A DNA stretch of 64,000 nucleotides from Gloeocapsopsis dulcis (GTDB lineage: Bacteria; Cyanobacteriota; Cyanobacteriia; Cyanobacteriales; Chroococcidiopsidaceae). This document shows positions 23,976 to 34,909 of the stretch, piece by piece; the first letter of the stretch is position 1, and each line of letters begins with the position of its first letter. Made by a program: the position numbers and the translations under genes. Location of the stretch: NCBI RefSeq assembly GCF_032163395.1, contig NZ_CP119968.1, positions 2,217,501 to 2,281,500 on the forward strand, in the 5' to 3' direction. Under the pieces are notes generated by a model. That model saw only the letters and a program-made list of their open reading frames with translations. It was not told the origin of the DNA and did not search any database.

Positions 23976-25280
23976 ATGAGCAGCATCGAAGAAATTTATC
24001 ATTCCTCTCCAATTTGGCAACCATTTACTCAAATGAAAACCGCGCCAACGCCTTTAAAGGTAGTTAAGGGAAAAGGAGTGATGCTTGAATTGGCAGATGA
24101 GCGCAAAATCATGGATTGTATTTCTAGTTGGTGGGTAACGATTCATGGGCATGGACATCCTGTACTTGCTGAAGCGCTTTACAAACAAGCCCAAGCATTG
24201 GAACACGTCATTTTTACAGGTTTCACGCACGAACCAGCCGAACAGTTAGCCAGAAAATTACTTCAACATCTACCAAAATCGCTCACGCGAGTATTTTTTT
24301 CAGATAATGGCTCAACAGCGATGGAAGTAGCGCTGAAAATGGCTTACCAATATTGGTTCAACCAAGGAGAAACCGAACGTGCTACGTTTATTAGCTTTGA
24401 AGGTGGGTATCACGGTGATACTGTAGGAGCAATGTCGATCGCAGGTAATTCCCCGTGGGAGCAGCCTTTTCGACGCTTGATGTTCTCGACTGAACTTGTT
24501 CCTTTCCCTGCTACGTTTGATGATGATGTCAATGTAGAAGTCCGTGAAGCACATACTCTAGAAATACTTACGCACCTTCTCAAGCAAAATCCAACACGAT
24601 ACGCAGGTATTTTTATCGAGCCACTTGTACAGGGTGCAGGGGGAATGCGAGTATGTCGCCCACAATTTTTACAGGCATTGGGAAAACTGGCACAGTCCTT
24701 TGGCGTGCTTGTGATTTATGACGAGGTGATGACGGGGTTTGGGCGTACCGGAGAATTATTTGCTTGCTTAAAAGCAGAAACTGCACCAGATATTATTTGT
24801 TTATCAAAGGGCTTATCCGGCGGCTGCTTACCTTTGGCTGTAACCGTTGCTACAGAGGATGTTTACAGAGCTTTTTACAGCGATGATATCAGTAAAACTT
24901 TTTTCCATGGTCATTCATACACTGGAAACCCTTTAGCGTGTGCTACTGGTGTTGCGTCTTTGGAGTTACTAGAACAAAATCCCAATTTTCGCCACATCGA
25001 AGCGCAGCATCGCCATTATCTTGAAAAATGGTTGAAAGATCATCCTAGAGTCGAGAAAGTACGAACCTGTGGGACGATCGCTGCGATGGATATTGTCACC
25101 GATAGTCAAAGTGGATATTTCAATGCGATCGCGCCAATATTAAAACAACGGTTTTTGGACGAAGGGTTTCTCTTGCGCCCTCTGGGTAATACGCTTTATG
25201 TAATGCCACCTTACTGCATTAGTGCAAATCAACTCGAATCAATTTATCAAGCAATCCGCCGCGTACTTGATACGATATAG
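23976..25280 (+). CDS. bioA: Adenosylmethionine-8-amino-7-oxononanoate aminotransferase
   Basis: About 434 aa, a class III PLP aminotransferase converting 7-keto-8-aminopelargonate to 7,8-diaminopelargonate using SAM as amino donor (biotin synthesis). Motifs: HSSPIWQPFTQMKTAPTPL and CISSWWVTIHGHGHP near the N-terminus, FSDNGSTAMEVALKM, SFEGGYHGDTVGAMS, VIYDEVMTGFGRTG and the PLP lysine in ICLSKGLSGG (about residue 275). The ATG at 23976 (MSSIEEIYH) is preferred over the TTG at 23952. It is followed 30 bases later by bioB, so the two form a biotin operon. Confidence 0.95.
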   Translation: MSSIEEIYHSSPIWQPFTQMKTAPTPLKVVKGKGVMLELADERKIMDCISSWWVTIHGHGHPVLAEALYKQAQALEHVIFTGFTHEPAEQLARKLLQHLPKSLTRVFFSDNGSTAMEVALKMAYQYWFNQGETERATFISFEGGYHGDTVGAMSIAGNSPWEQPFRRLMFSTELVPFPATFDDDVNVEVREAHTLEILTHLLKQNPTRYAGIFIEPLVQGAGGMRVCRPQFLQALGKLAQSFGVLVIYDEVMTGFGRTGELFACLKAETAPDIICLSKGLSGGCLPLAVTVATEDVYRAFYSDDISKTFFHGHSYTGNPLACATGVASLELLEQNPNFRHIEAQHRHYLEKWLKDHPRVEKVRTCGTIAAMDIVTDSQSGYFNAIAPILKQRFLDEGFLLRPLGNTLYVMPPYCISANQLESIYQAIRRVLDTI

Positions 25281-25309
25281 GCTTGCGTCTTGTCTAGAAT
25301 TGCCCCAAT

Positions 25310-26359
25310 ATGCTGAAATCTTCTGCACTTAACTGGAACAAACTTGCTGATCTTGCTTTGGCTGGAGAACTGCTAACTCGTGAAGCAGCCCGTGCAGTAC
25401 TCAATGCTCCTGACAGTGTATTACTTGAGCAGTTAACTGCTGCTTATCGCGTACGTTATCACTACTGGGAAAATCGCGTACGGTTGCATTTTCTCCTCAA
25501 TGCTCAAAGTGGACTTTGTCCAGAAGATTGTCACTATTGTTCGCAGTCGAAGATTTCTAGTGCAGAAATTGAGAAGTACCCACTCCTGGCTAAGGAAAAA
25601 ATTTTAGATGCTGCTGCACAGGCAAAGAAATTACAAGCGGGAACTTTCTGTATGGTGATTTCAGGACGTTCTCCCAGCGAAAAAGTATTTACGCAAGTTC
25701 TAGATGCAGTACAAACGGTTAAAGCAAAATACGATTTAAAAATTTGTACGTGTCTTGGGCTATTAAGTCAAGAACAAACACAACGTTTGGCAGAAGTTGG
25801 AGTAGATCGTGTTAATCATAATTTGAATACTTCGGATGATTACCACTCGCAAATTTGCACGACACATAAGTTTGACGATCGCATCGCTACAGTAGAGAAT
25901 GTCAAAGCCGCAGGAATTACGACCTGTTCTGGGGGAATTATTGGCATGGGAGAGTCGGATGATGATGTCATCGACTTAGCATTCTCGCTGCGGGAATTGA
26001 ATGTTACAAGTGTTCCGATTAATTTTTTGATTCCGATTTCAGGAACGCCATTTGAGAAGATGAAAGACTTGAACCCGCGTCATTGTCTACGAGTTTTGTG
26101 TTTATTTCGCTTTGTACTTCCTTCACAAGAAATTAGAATCGCTGGCGGTAGGGAAGTTCATTTACGATCGCTCCAGCCATTAGGATTATATCCAGCAAAC
26201 TCAATCTTTATTGGGGATTATTTAACAACTCCTGGACAAGCTACTCACAGTGATTTAGAAATGATTCGTGATGCTGGATTTGTGATTGAAGCACCAAATG
26301 GTTCTCCAATAGAGATTGACTCACTTAAAACAGTGTTTTCTTCTATTCTGGAGGCATAG
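25310..26359 (+). CDS. bioB: Biotin synthase
   Basis: 349 aa. A radical SAM enzyme inserting sulfur into dethiobiotin. The SAM [4Fe-4S] motif [11 protein letters not shown] (CxxxCxxC) is near residue 66, after FLLNAQSGL. Further conserved parts are [24 protein letters not shown] and IRIAGGRE (Arg ligand region of the [2Fe-2S] cluster), and the [14 protein letters not shown] loop. It is the second gene of bioA-bioB. Its last 17 bases overlap the 3' end of the convergent hypothetical gene. Confidence 0.96.
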   Translation: MLKSSALNWNKLADLALAGELLTREAARAVLNAPDSVLLEQLTAAYRVRYHYWENRVRLHFLLNAQSGLCPEDCHYCSQSKISSAEIEKYPLLAKEKILDAAAQAKKLQAGTFCMVISGRSPSEKVFTQVLDAVQTVKAKYDLKICTCLGLLSQEQTQRLAEVGVDRVNHNLNTSDDYHSQICTTHKFDDRIATVENVKAAGITTCSGGIIGMGESDDDVIDLAFSLRELNVTSVPINFLIPISGTPFEKMKDLNPRHCLRVLCLFRFVLPSQEIRIAGGREVHLRSLQPLGLYPANSIFIGDYLTTPGQATHSDLEMIRDAGFVIEAPNGSPIEIDSLKTVFSSILEA

Positions 26360-26918
26360 AGGATAATAAGCTTTCTGGTACTTCCTCTATTTTTACAGGC
26401 AGTATTTCAGTCACAAATGGTAGATTTGCTCCTTGTAATCCTCGTTTGATACGTTCTGAAGTTTTATCAAAAACAACAAATAGAGGATAAATATTAGCTC
26501 CCTCATTCAAAATGTGTTGGTAGGAAGAAGGTAGAATCCATTCGTAATCTTTGTCAAGAAAAACTTGAGTTTGCCGCCAGCGCTTAAGTAAATCAGAAAA
26601 ATCTTCGTGAGGACGATGAATAAATACCATAATTTCGACCCCTGTTTTAATTTTCCACTCAGGATCGCACATTAAAATTGCGAGATCACAAGGAAGTTGT
26701 GTCGCCGTAGCTGTTATCTCTTTGCGTTCAGCTATAACAACTGTACTCTGACGTAATCGTATAATCGGTAAAGGAATCGCGATTAAACTTTCGTTCGCCC
26801 GTCGCAAGCTAGGCAGCATTTCTAAATAAAGGCGATATTGCTTCAGTAGTGCGATCGCACCAGCAGTATTGGCATACTCTGCCAAGCAAATTTCGTATTG
26901 AACTTGTTTTACACTCAT
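26343..26918 (-). CDS. Hypothetical protein, convergent with bioB
   Basis: A 191-aa soluble protein with no family I recognise. Visible features: [28 protein letters not shown] at the N-terminus, [31 protein letters not shown] in the centre, [20 protein letters not shown], and [17 protein letters not shown] at the end. There is no signal peptide. It lies between bioB and pilC in the same orientation as pilC (49 bases upstream of the pilC stop). Its composition and strand-specific codon use look real. Function unknown. Confidence 0.65.
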   Translation of the reverse strand: MSVKQVQYEICLAEYANTAGAIALLKQYRLYLEMLPSLRRANESLIAIPLPIIRLRQSTVVIAERKEITATATQLPCDLAILMCDPEWKIKTGVEIMVFIHRPHEDFSDLLKRWRQTQVFLDKDYEWILPSSYQHILNEGANIYPLFVVFDKTSERIKRGLQGANLPFVTEILPVKIEEVPESLLSSMPPE

Positions 26919-26966
26919 GATTAATACAAAAAGTTGGGTGGCTAATTCTTTTGATTGCCTTTAGTT

Positions 26967-28190
26967 CTAACCCATAGTTTCAAATACCTTAAACATGGGT
27001 AAATACATAGAAAGCAAAATTAAGCCTACCATACCACCAAGAACAACAATCATTATAGGTTCTAGAATACTTGTTAGTGCCTTGACTGCTTGCTCAACTT
27101 CATCTTCATAAAAGTCAGCAACTTTCATCAGCATTTGGTCAAGTTCTCCTGTTTCCTCACCAATACTAATCATTTGAATTGCCATTGGTGGAAATACTCG
27201 CTCTTTTTGCAAAGCAATACTAATCATTCCTCCTTGTTGAATATCTTGCCGAGAGGCATCTACTGCATTTGCAATGACTTGATTTCCAGCTGTATCTCTC
27301 ACAATTTCTAAAGCAGTTAAGATAGGAACACCAGAACGAGTTAAAGCGCCAAAAGTCCGACTAAAACGTGCTACCGCTGACTTTTGAATCAGATCGCCAA
27401 ATAAAGGCATTTTCAAAGAAAAACGGTCTATCGTTTCTCTGCCAACCCGAGTTTTGTAGTAATTGCGATAAGCAAAACTAAGACCAACAATTATGATGGG
27501 AATCATCCACCAAAACCCTTGGATGAAGCCACTAATGTTTAGCATAAATTGTGTCAATGCTGGTAGTTCTGTTCCTAAGTCTTGAAAGATATTAGCAAAA
27601 ATTGGAATTAAGAAAACTGTCATTCCAATGAAGATAGCCAGGGCTAATAAACCTACAACAACAGGATAAGCTAAGGCTGATTTGATTTGATTTTGTAATC
27701 GAGCTATATCCTCAAGTAACTTAGATAAGCGGTTGAGTACTTCATCTAAAACGCCTCCAACTTCACCAGCCTGAACCATACTGACATACAAGTTATCAAA
27801 GCAATCAGGATGCTTACGCATTGCTTCTGCAAGGTTGACACCTTGTTGCACATCTGAGCTAATTTCTAATAAGGCTTTTTTAAGTTTGGGATTAGAACAC
27901 TGCTCTGCCAGTACACCTAAACTTCTAACAATTGCTACTCCTGAATTTACCAAAGCAGAAAATTGTCGAGAAAACACAGCTTTATCTTTAACAGAAACTT
28001 TTGATAAAAATAATGTAATCTGTTGAAAATCAATTTTACTTAAGTCAAAATCAGAGGATTGTTTTATTTCTTGAATAAAGAATCCTTGATTTCTTAAACT
28101 AGAACGAGCTTCACTTGGAGAATTTGCAGTGACCTTTTCTTTTCTAATTTGTCCTTTAGAGTCTCTAACACTGGCAAGATAAGTAGGCAT
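26967..28190 (-). CDS. pilC: Type IV pilus inner-membrane platform protein
   Basis: A 407-aa member of the GspF/PilC family. Two T2SSF domains (residues about 70-195 and 275-400) each end in hydrophobic helices (PVVVGLLALAIFIGMTVFLI, WMIPIIIVGLSFAY, PIMIVVLGGMVGLILLSMYLP). Typical motifs are FSRQFSALVNSGV and FSRTFGALTRSGVPIL. It anchors the pilus base and couples PilB and PilT to pilin assembly and retraction. It is the last gene of the minus-strand order pilB-pilT-pilC, 230 bases after pilT. Confidence 0.94.
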   Translation of the reverse strand: MPTYLASVRDSKGQIRKEKVTANSPSEARSSLRNQGFFIQEIKQSSDFDLSKIDFQQITLFLSKVSVKDKAVFSRQFSALVNSGVAIVRSLGVLAEQCSNPKLKKALLEISSDVQQGVNLAEAMRKHPDCFDNLYVSMVQAGEVGGVLDEVLNRLSKLLEDIARLQNQIKSALAYPVVVGLLALAIFIGMTVFLIPIFANIFQDLGTELPALTQFMLNISGFIQGFWWMIPIIIVGLSFAYRNYYKTRVGRETIDRFSLKMPLFGDLIQKSAVARFSRTFGALTRSGVPILTALEIVRDTAGNQVIANAVDASRQDIQQGGMISIALQKERVFPPMAIQMISIGEETGELDQMLMKVADFYEDEVEQAVKALTSILEPIMIVVLGGMVGLILLSMYLPMFKVFETMG

Positions 28191-28420
28191 AACTTATAAT
28201 TTGAATTGTTCAAAACTAATAAGATGTTGTTTATATAGGTTTATAAAAAAACGTGAGAAACAATTAATATTATCGATGAACTCAGTAAGTCAACTTAACT
28301 TAAGTATAAGATAGCCTTCTGGGTTATACTAATGGGCAGGCAAGACGCCTACCCTACATCTAATATGTAAAATTTAATGGGATTAAATATGCAGAACATG
28401 AGCTACTTGCAAGCAAAGAA

Positions 28421-29557
28421 TTAATTTACAAGTAGCGATCTCCCCGAATTTGGTTTAGCTGATGTTGCCTGAGCTGTGGGCATGCTACCACCAATGAGGC
28501 GCTGTAGCTCGTCAGGCTTTGAAGTTTTGGACATTGCAGCTTCGAGTGAGATAGTTCCTGCTTTGTATAAGTCGGAGAGAACCTTTTCTAAAGTTTGCAT
28601 TCCTAATTTTGCGCCTGTTTGAATTGCCGAGTAGATTTGAGAAGTTTTGCCCTCGCGAATCAAGTTAGCGATCGCCGGAGTCACAATCATGATTTCCTGT
28701 GCCATGACTCTGCCAAATTCACCTGGTTTAGGATTCTTGCGCGGTACCAGCGTTTGGCTAAATACTGCGACAAGTGAGTTTGATAACTGGACGCGGATTT
28801 GCTGTTGTTGTTCTGGCGAAAATACATCCACCATCCGGTCAACTGTCTGTGCTGCCGAACTAGTATGCACTGTACCAAATACCAAGTGTCCTGTTTCTGC
28901 CGCCGAAATTGCCAGCGAAATCGTTTCTAAGTCGCGCATTTCACCAACAAGGACAACATCAGGATCTTCCCGTAATGCCGCGCGTAGTGCATTAGCAAAG
29001 CTTTTTGTATCTTCTCCAATTTGACGCTGGTGAATTAAACTTTGAATTGGTTCGTAAACAAATTCAATCGGGTCTTCAATCGTTAAGATATGTTCTGAGC
29101 GCGTCATGTTAATGTTGTTAATCATTGACGCCAAAGTTGTTGACTTACCAGAACCCGTAGGACCTGTAACAAGGACTAATCCTCTTGGTTTTTCGGAAAT
29201 TTCCCTGACAATATCTGGTAGTTTCAAAGCTTCCATGGTTGGAATTTGGGAAGATAAAGCTCGCAAGCAAGCTGCATAAGTTCCGCGATCTTTATAGACA
29301 TTGACACGAAAGCGAGCTAATCCTCGCACTCCGTAAGAGCAATCAAGTTCCCAGTTTTGTTCTAGATGCTTGCGCTGCGTGTTATTTAACATCGTAAAAA
29401 TTAAGCGCTGGCATTGCTCTGCTGTCAGTGGTTCATAATCAGTCGGAGTAAGCTTGCCACTGATTCTGATGTAAGGTGGTAAGCCAGTTGAAATATGTAA
29501 GTCAGAACCGCCACAAGTAACAACTTGTTCCATAAGGTCTTCAATCATGTATTCCAT
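28421..29557 (-). CDS. pilT: Type IV pilus retraction ATPase
   Basis: A 378-aa PilT-type AAA+ ATPase. N-terminal PAS-like domain (MEQVVTCGGSDLHISTGLPP), Walker A GPTGSGKST (about 130-138), Asp box TIEDPIEFV, Walker B ALREDPDVVLVGEMRD, His box GTVHTSSAAQTVDR and a C-terminal AIRAG-like region (AIANLIREGKTSQI). It depolymerises pili for twitching and DNA uptake. Its start is 41 bases downstream of the pilB stop, so the genes are co-transcribed. Met4 is an alternative start. Confidence 0.95.
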   Translation of the reverse strand: MEYMIEDLMEQVVTCGGSDLHISTGLPPYIRISGKLTPTDYEPLTAEQCQRLIFTMLNNTQRKHLEQNWELDCSYGVRGLARFRVNVYKDRGTYAACLRALSSQIPTMEALKLPDIVREISEKPRGLVLVTGPTGSGKSTTLASMINNINMTRSEHILTIEDPIEFVYEPIQSLIHQRQIGEDTKSFANALRAALREDPDVVLVGEMRDLETISLAISAAETGHLVFGTVHTSSAAQTVDRMVDVFSPEQQQQIRVQLSNSLVAVFSQTLVPRKNPKPGEFGRVMAQEIMIVTPAIANLIREGKTSQIYSAIQTGAKLGMQTLEKVLSDLYKAGTISLEAAMSKTSKPDELQRLIGGSMPTAQATSAKPNSGRSLLVN

Positions 29558-29598
29558 AGAACTATCTCCTGATGTTTAAGTAGGTAACTAATGGCTGT

Positions 29599-31599
29599 TT
29601 AATCTTGAAAACGCGGTGTCATACAGTAGGGACATTCTAACCACTCTGGTTGTAACTCAGCGCTACAAGTTTGACACTCCAAAGAACTCTTCCGTTTTGC
29701 TTTAAGTTCTGCTTCTAAGCCAGAATCAGTAAATGTGACGCGTTCAACTTCTTCGAGTGTGGTGTAGCCTCGACGAACCAAGTCAAGGCTGTAAGATAGT
29801 AGGGTTTTCATGCCATCTTCTACTGCGGCTTCTTTAATGCGTTCGGTTGGGGCACCTTCCGTAATTAAATTTTGCAGCCGTTGATTAACGCGCATGACTT
29901 CATATACCCCACAACGTCCTTTGTATCCAACACCGTTACACTCTGGACAAAGCTCGCCTTGACTGCGCGCCGTGGTAATTTCTTCAGGCTGTAAAGTCTT
30001 AGCTTTGTAAAAAGACACACCAGCGTCTTGCGAACTTGTTAAACCAAAGCGCGCCAATTCTGTAGACGAAGGTGAATAGGAAATGCGACACGCTGAACAG
30101 ACACGTCTAACCAAACGCTGAGCAACAACACCAAGTAAAGCACCTGATACCATAAAAGGTTCAACACCCATTTCATCCAAACGGGCGATCGCACCAGCAG
30201 CATCATTCGTGTGGAGTGTTGTTAAGACTAAGTGTCCGGTTAACGCTGCTTCAATTGCCGTTTTAGCAGTTTCTCTGTCTCGGGTCTCACCGACAAGAAT
30301 CACGTCAGGATCTTGCCGCAGAAATGACCGCAAAATCGAAGCAAAATCCATACCTTTGTCACGAATCACCTGGACTTGAGTAATTCCTGGTAAAGAATAC
30401 TCAATCGGATCTTCGGCTGTACTGATATTAACTCCTGGCTCATTACGTTCTGCCAAGATAGAGTATAAGGTTGTTGATTTTCCCGAACCTGTTGGTCCCG
30501 TCACTAACAGTAATCCAAAAGGACGACTTGCCATTTCGCGGACAATTGCTAAACTCTCTTCATCGCTAATCAGTTTATCTAAACCAAGTTGAGTAGCTGC
30601 ATTATCTAAAATTCGCAGGACAACTTTCTCACCGTAGCGACTTGGTAGAGTACTCACACGAAAGTCTACTTTGCGCCCTTCAAACACTCGTCGAATACGT
30701 CCGTCTTGAGGCATCCGCCGCTCAGCAATGTCCAGTTCCGAGATAATTTTGAATCGAGCAACAACAGCCGGCACAATTTTTTTCGGTAGTGGCTCAAATG
30801 CTTGACGCAGAACTCCATCTTTGCGAAAGCGAACCCGTAAATGTTCTTCTTGCGGTTCAATGTGAATATCTGAAACTTTTTCTTGCAAAGCTTTAACAAG
30901 AATTTTATTAACTAGAGCAATGACAGGTGCAGCCTCAGCGTTTTGAATAGCAGCGCCTAAATCTGCTTCAATTTCATCACTGGCATTTTGTAAATCAAAA
31001 CCCTCTAAGCCTTCTATTTCAGATTGAACATCAACTGATTTTTGAATGTCTCGCTGTTTTTGCTGCTCAACTTGTGCGTCGAGGTATTTGGAAAGCAACT
31101 GCTGGAAGTCTTCTGGAGTCATTACCATGCGTTGCAATCCCAATCCTTTGGGACGGAGAATTCGACTCAAATAATCTTGAGCCTCAAGATGATCGGGATC
31201 GACCATCGCTATTAATACCGAAGGAGGGTCAGTATTTTGATATAATGGAACTAATTGAAAACGGCGGCAAATTTCAACCGGAATGAGCGTGTCGATCAAA
31301 TTTGCAACTTGATTAGGGGCAATTTGATTGATTTGGGGATCGATAAATTCAACACCATAAACAATTTTGAGTTCAAAGAGTTGCTGCTTTTTATAAAACC
31401 TCAATAAGTCAGGTGGTAGTTGACGCCCAGTTAGCGACTCTAATACTTCTGTTATCGGTCTTTTAGATTTACGACTTTCACTCAGAGCTTGTTGCATCTG
31501 TTCATTGCTGACATACCCCGACTCAATCACCTTATTGCCGAAAGGAGAAAAGTCATTTTTGACAATCAGGGCACGTCGCTGTGAGGGGGAGTAAGTCAT
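29599..31599 (-). CDS. pilB: Type IV pilus extension ATPase
   Basis: 666 aa, GspE/PilB family. It has an N-terminal MshEN-type domain (IESGYVSNEQMQQALSESR), nucleotide-binding core with Walker A GPTGSGKST (about 375), STAEDPIEYSLP, RQDPDVILVGETRD and TTLHTNDAAGAI, and the family zinc site (CSACRIS ... CPECNGVG). A second C-terminal zinc ribbon (CQTCSAELQPEWLECPYC) ends the protein. It powers pilus polymerisation. It is the first gene of the pilB-pilT-pilC set and diverges from grpE across a repeat-containing gap. Confidence 0.94.
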   Translation of the reverse strand: MTYSPSQRRALIVKNDFSPFGNKVIESGYVSNEQMQQALSESRKSKRPITEVLESLTGRQLPPDLLRFYKKQQLFELKIVYGVEFIDPQINQIAPNQVANLIDTLIPVEICRRFQLVPLYQNTDPPSVLIAMVDPDHLEAQDYLSRILRPKGLGLQRMVMTPEDFQQLLSKYLDAQVEQQKQRDIQKSVDVQSEIEGLEGFDLQNASDEIEADLGAAIQNAEAAPVIALVNKILVKALQEKVSDIHIEPQEEHLRVRFRKDGVLRQAFEPLPKKIVPAVVARFKIISELDIAERRMPQDGRIRRVFEGRKVDFRVSTLPSRYGEKVVLRILDNAATQLGLDKLISDEESLAIVREMASRPFGLLLVTGPTGSGKSTTLYSILAERNEPGVNISTAEDPIEYSLPGITQVQVIRDKGMDFASILRSFLRQDPDVILVGETRDRETAKTAIEAALTGHLVLTTLHTNDAAGAIARLDEMGVEPFMVSGALLGVVAQRLVRRVCSACRISYSPSSTELARFGLTSSQDAGVSFYKAKTLQPEEITTARSQGELCPECNGVGYKGRCGVYEVMRVNQRLQNLITEGAPTERIKEAAVEDGMKTLLSYSLDLVRRGYTTLEEVERVTFTDSGLEAELKAKRKSSLECQTCSAELQPEWLECPYCMTPRFQD

Positions 31600-31917
31600 A
31601 CATGAGTCGTGAGAGCTTCCAGATCAAGTATTCCCAGCAAATCTGGCAAAGTTACTATGTAGCTTAAGGAATTAGAGCAGAGGAACTGGGGGAGACTAGG
31701 AGTTATGAGTTCAAGAGAGTGGTGAAGTGTTGAGTGTTGAGTTATTTTCTTCAATTCAAAACTCAAAACTTATAACTCAAAACTCTTTCTCGCCCCTCGC
31801 TCCTAAAAAATTGTGCTAGGTTTTGCGACTTAGAGTGTAATTAGTGCATCCTAGAAAAGGTACGGTGAAACAAGTAACTATATAAACGCAGTTTCGAGTA
31901 TCTAAGATTGGTGCATA
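31600..31917. other. Divergent pilB/grpE intergenic region with repeat
   Basis: Holds both divergent promoters and an approximately 100-base dispersed repeat (31686-31803) made of AACTCAAAACTC-type units followed by CTCGCCCCTCGCTCC. No gene-like frame is present. Confidence 0.6.
31737..31768 (-). repeat. Dispersed repeat, copy 2
   Basis: The reverse complement of this 32-base segment is identical to 15927-15958. The flanks remain recognisably related over about 80 bases, so the two are copies of one noncoding element in opposite orientations, 15.8 kb apart. Confidence 0.75.
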
Positions 31918-32610
31918 ATGGTTGACGAGGACAAACAAACAGAAATCGCAGAACAAGAGAGTAACACCTCAGCTGAAACAATGAATTTGAATGATAACTC
32001 CGAGGTAAATGCTCAAGTAGCAGACTCAGCAAGCTCACCAGATGAAATAGCGGGTGAGGAAAATGCTGTTGCGGCTGCTTCAGAACAAGGGCATCAAGAA
32101 TTAGCTGAATTAACAGCACAGGTAGAATCGCTCAAATCGCAGTTGGAGGATCGCACCTCTCAATACATAAGGATTGGAGCAGATTTCGAGAATTTCCGTA
32201 AGCGGACGCAGAAAGAAAAAGAAGAAATTGAGCAGAAAATCAAGCGGGACACAATTACAGAGCTATTGCCTGTAGTTGATAACTTTGAACGGGCGCGATC
32301 GCAGATCAAGCCACAAACCGATGCGGAAATGACCATTCATAAAAGCTACCAAAGCGTTTATAAGCAAATGGTAGAAACTTTAAAACGTCTGGGTGTTTCC
32401 GCAATGCGTTCAGAAGGAAGTCCGTTTGATCCCAACTTTCATGAAGCGGTAATGCGTGAACCTACGGATGAACATCCTGAAGGAACAGTGTTAGAAGAGT
32501 TAGTTCGGGGATATTTCTTAGGCGATCGCGTTTTACGCCATGCTTTGGTGAAAGTTGCTGCGGCTCCCGAACCAGAAGAAGCGTCAAATTCACCAGACTT
32601 AGCTGAGTAA
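31918..32610 (+). CDS. grpE: Nucleotide exchange factor GrpE
   Basis: 230 aa. An acidic, disordered N-terminus (about 60 residues) is followed by the long coiled coil ([43 protein letters not shown]) and the beta-domain with [22 protein letters not shown] and [24 protein letters not shown]. It exchanges ADP for ATP on DnaK. It is followed directly by dnaK and dnaJ. The start ATG at 31918 is the only sensible one. Confidence 0.96.
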   Translation: MVDEDKQTEIAEQESNTSAETMNLNDNSEVNAQVADSASSPDEIAGEENAVAAASEQGHQELAELTAQVESLKSQLEDRTSQYIRIGADFENFRKRTQKEKEEIEQKIKRDTITELLPVVDNFERARSQIKPQTDAEMTIHKSYQSVYKQMVETLKRLGVSAMRSEGSPFDPNFHEAVMREPTDEHPEGTVLEELVRGYFLGDRVLRHALVKVAAAPEPEEASNSPDLAE

Positions 32611-32627
32611 GCCAATATCATATTGGC
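32611..32627. other. Perfect palindrome after grpE
   Basis: GCCAATAT-C-ATATTGGC lies directly after the grpE stop codon. It can form an 8-bp hairpin but has no T-run; it may be an attenuator, an mRNA 3' stabiliser, or a protein-binding site in the dnaK leader. Confidence 0.5.
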
Positions 32628-32637
32628 AATAACCTAT

Positions 32638-32751
32638 AAGTAGGTGGGCAAATTAGAAAATATCCACTTCCTTTGTCGGGTAATGGGTAATGGGTAATAG
32701 ATATTCTTTCCAATTACCAGTAACCAGTTACCAATTTTCACCCACTTACTT
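32638..32751. repeat. Imperfect 114-base inverted repeat (MITE-like) between grpE and dnaK
   Basis: AAGTAGGTGGG at the left end pairs with CCCACTTACTT at the right end with one mismatch. Inside, three GGGTAAT units face ATTACC/AGTAACC/AGTTACC units. The whole segment can fold into one long hairpin. It is noncoding and resembles the small palindromic elements common between cyanobacterial genes. Confidence 0.6.
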
Positions 32752-32828
32752 ATCTCGGTGCCTCAGATGCTATAAATATCCCAGAAATGGCACAAACTAT
32801 GTTCTAATTGCATTTACAACCAGAAAGC

Positions 32829-34805
32829 ATGGGAAAAGTCATTGGCATCGACTTAGGCACCACGAATAGTTGTGTTGCCATCTTAGAGGGTGGTCAACCA
32901 ATGGTTATTGCCAATTCTGAAGGAGGAAGAACAACCCCTAGTGTTGTAGGTTTTGGTAAAGGTAGCGATCACCTGATTGGGCAACTCGCCAAGCGACAAC
33001 TCGTCACTAATGCGGAAAATACAATCTACAGCATCAAGCGATTTATCGGGCGGCGCTGGGATGATACTACTGCAGAACGTCAGCGAGTTTCTTACAAGTG
33101 CGTCAAAGGTCGAGACAATACAGTTGATGTCCAAATTCACGATCGCACCTACACTCCTCAGGAAATTTCGGCAATGATTTTGCGGAAGCTCAAACAGGAT
33201 GCTGAAAGTTTCCTTGGTGAAGCGATCGCCCAGGCAGTCATTACGGTGCCAGCTTACTTTACAGACGCCCAACGTCAAGCTACCAAAGATGCTGGCACGA
33301 TTGCTGGAATGGAAGTGTTACGCATTATTAACGAACCCACAGCAGCAGCTTTAGCTTACGGTTTGGATAAGCTTGAACAAGAGCAAAAAATTCTAGTATT
33401 CGATCTTGGCGGCGGAACTTTTGATGTTTCTGTCCTCCAACTGGGAGATGGTGTATTTGAAGTCAAAGCGACTGCTGGTAACAACCAACTTGGTGGCGAT
33501 GACTTTGATAACTGTATTGTTAACTGGATGATTACCCGTTTTCAAGAACAAGAAAACATTGATTTAGCTGTAGACAAAATGGCACTGCAGCGGCTGCGGG
33601 AAGCAGCGGAGAAAGCCAAAATAGAATTGTCTAGTCTAGGTACTACAACAATTAATCTACCCTTCATCACAGCTGATGCAACTGGACCAAAGCATTTAGA
33701 AATGGAACTCACCCGCGCTAAATTTGAAGACTTGGTGAACCATCTCGTTGCTGCGACGATCAAACCCATGAGTCAGGCTTTAAAAGACAGCAGTTTGCAA
33801 CCAGCAGACATTAACCGCATCATTCTCGTTGGTGGCTCAACGCGCATTCCGGCAGTAACAGATGCTGTCCAAAAATTTTTTAACGGCAAAGTCCCAGAAC
33901 GTTCAGTCAATCCAGATGAAGCAGTCGCTTTGGGTGCTGCGATTCAAGGCGGAGTACTAGGAGGCGAAGTCGAAGACGTTCTGCTGTTAGATGTCACTCC
34001 CCTGTCGCTAGGGATTGAGACGCTAGGAGAAGTCTTTACAAAAGTTATCGAGCGTAATACAACAATCCCAACCAGTAAATCACAGGTGTTTTCTACTGCA
34101 ACTGATGGTCAATCATCCGTAGAAATTCACGTGCTTCAAGGAGAACGCCCATTAGCGAAAGATAATAAAAGCCTTGGTAAGTTTCTCTTAACCGGAATTC
34201 CTCCAGCGCCTCGGGGGATACCTCAAATTGAAGTGTTGTTTGAGATTGATGTCGATGGCATTCTCAAAGTTTTGGCTCAAGACAAAGGTACAGGGCGCGA
34301 ACAAAGCATTAGGATCACAAATACTGGTGGCTTAAGTGCTGTAGAAATAGAACATATGCGTCAAGAAGCAGAAATCTACGCTGAACAAGACAAAAAGCGT
34401 GTAGAAATGATTGCTTTGCGCAACCAAGCAGAAGATTTGTTATACACTTACGAATCAACTTTAAAAGATAACGAGCATTTAATCAGCGATCGCCTGAAAC
34501 TCGAAATCAATCAAAAAGCTGAAGAGCTGCGTTCTGCTTTTGGGGAACAAACTACCACAGTAGAAGGAGTCAAGCAAATTTTAAACAACTTCCAACAGAC
34601 ACTGTTGGCAATTGGTACAGATGTTTACAACAAAGTTGATGTAGAGCAACAACCAGTCCATGCAGAAGAAAATGTTGTTATCCCAACCGAAAGCAATCTG
34701 GAATCGGGATCAGGCACAGTAGAGAATGCTACCGTTGCAGAAGAATACAATTTTGATTTTGATGAAGATTACACAGCCACAGCCGATTACGAGGCAATTG
34801 AGTAA
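32829..34805 (+). CDS. dnaK: Chaperone DnaK (Hsp70)
   Basis: About 658 aa. ATPase domain with [14 protein letters not shown], the phosphate-2 motif [13 protein letters not shown] and the adenosine motif [12 protein letters not shown]; substrate-binding domain from about residue 390 ([17 protein letters not shown]). The C-terminal tail is acidic ([18 protein letters not shown]) rather than EEVD-like, as usual for bacterial DnaK. The ATG at 32829 ([10 protein letters not shown]) is the start; the longer frame begins at a TTG. It lies between grpE and dnaJ, forming the complete Hsp70 system. Cyanobacteria have several dnaK; which paralogue this is cannot be fixed. Confidence 0.95.
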   Translation: MGKVIGIDLGTTNSCVAILEGGQPMVIANSEGGRTTPSVVGFGKGSDHLIGQLAKRQLVTNAENTIYSIKRFIGRRWDDTTAERQRVSYKCVKGRDNTVDVQIHDRTYTPQEISAMILRKLKQDAESFLGEAIAQAVITVPAYFTDAQRQATKDAGTIAGMEVLRIINEPTAAALAYGLDKLEQEQKILVFDLGGGTFDVSVLQLGDGVFEVKATAGNNQLGGDDFDNCIVNWMITRFQEQENIDLAVDKMALQRLREAAEKAKIELSSLGTTTINLPFITADATGPKHLEMELTRAKFEDLVNHLVAATIKPMSQALKDSSLQPADINRIILVGGSTRIPAVTDAVQKFFNGKVPERSVNPDEAVALGAAIQGGVLGGEVEDVLLLDVTPLSLGIETLGEVFTKVIERNTTIPTSKSQVFSTATDGQSSVEIHVLQGERPLAKDNKSLGKFLLTGIPPAPRGIPQIEVLFEIDVDGILKVLAQDKGTGREQSIRITNTGGLSAVEIEHMRQEAEIYAEQDKKRVEMIALRNQAEDLLYTYESTLKDNEHLISDRLKLEINQKAEELRSAFGEQTTTVEGVKQILNNFQQTLLAIGTDVYNKVDVEQQPVHAEENVVIPTESNLESGSGTVENATVAEEYNFDFDEDYTATADYEAIE

Positions 34806-34909
34806 AAACTATCAGTTCCTACTAAAGTTGTAGTATAGGAATAATGACTTAATTGTCAATTTAAAATTAAGAATTGTATAACTACTAACCTCGAGCAAAG
34901 CAGCGCTTT

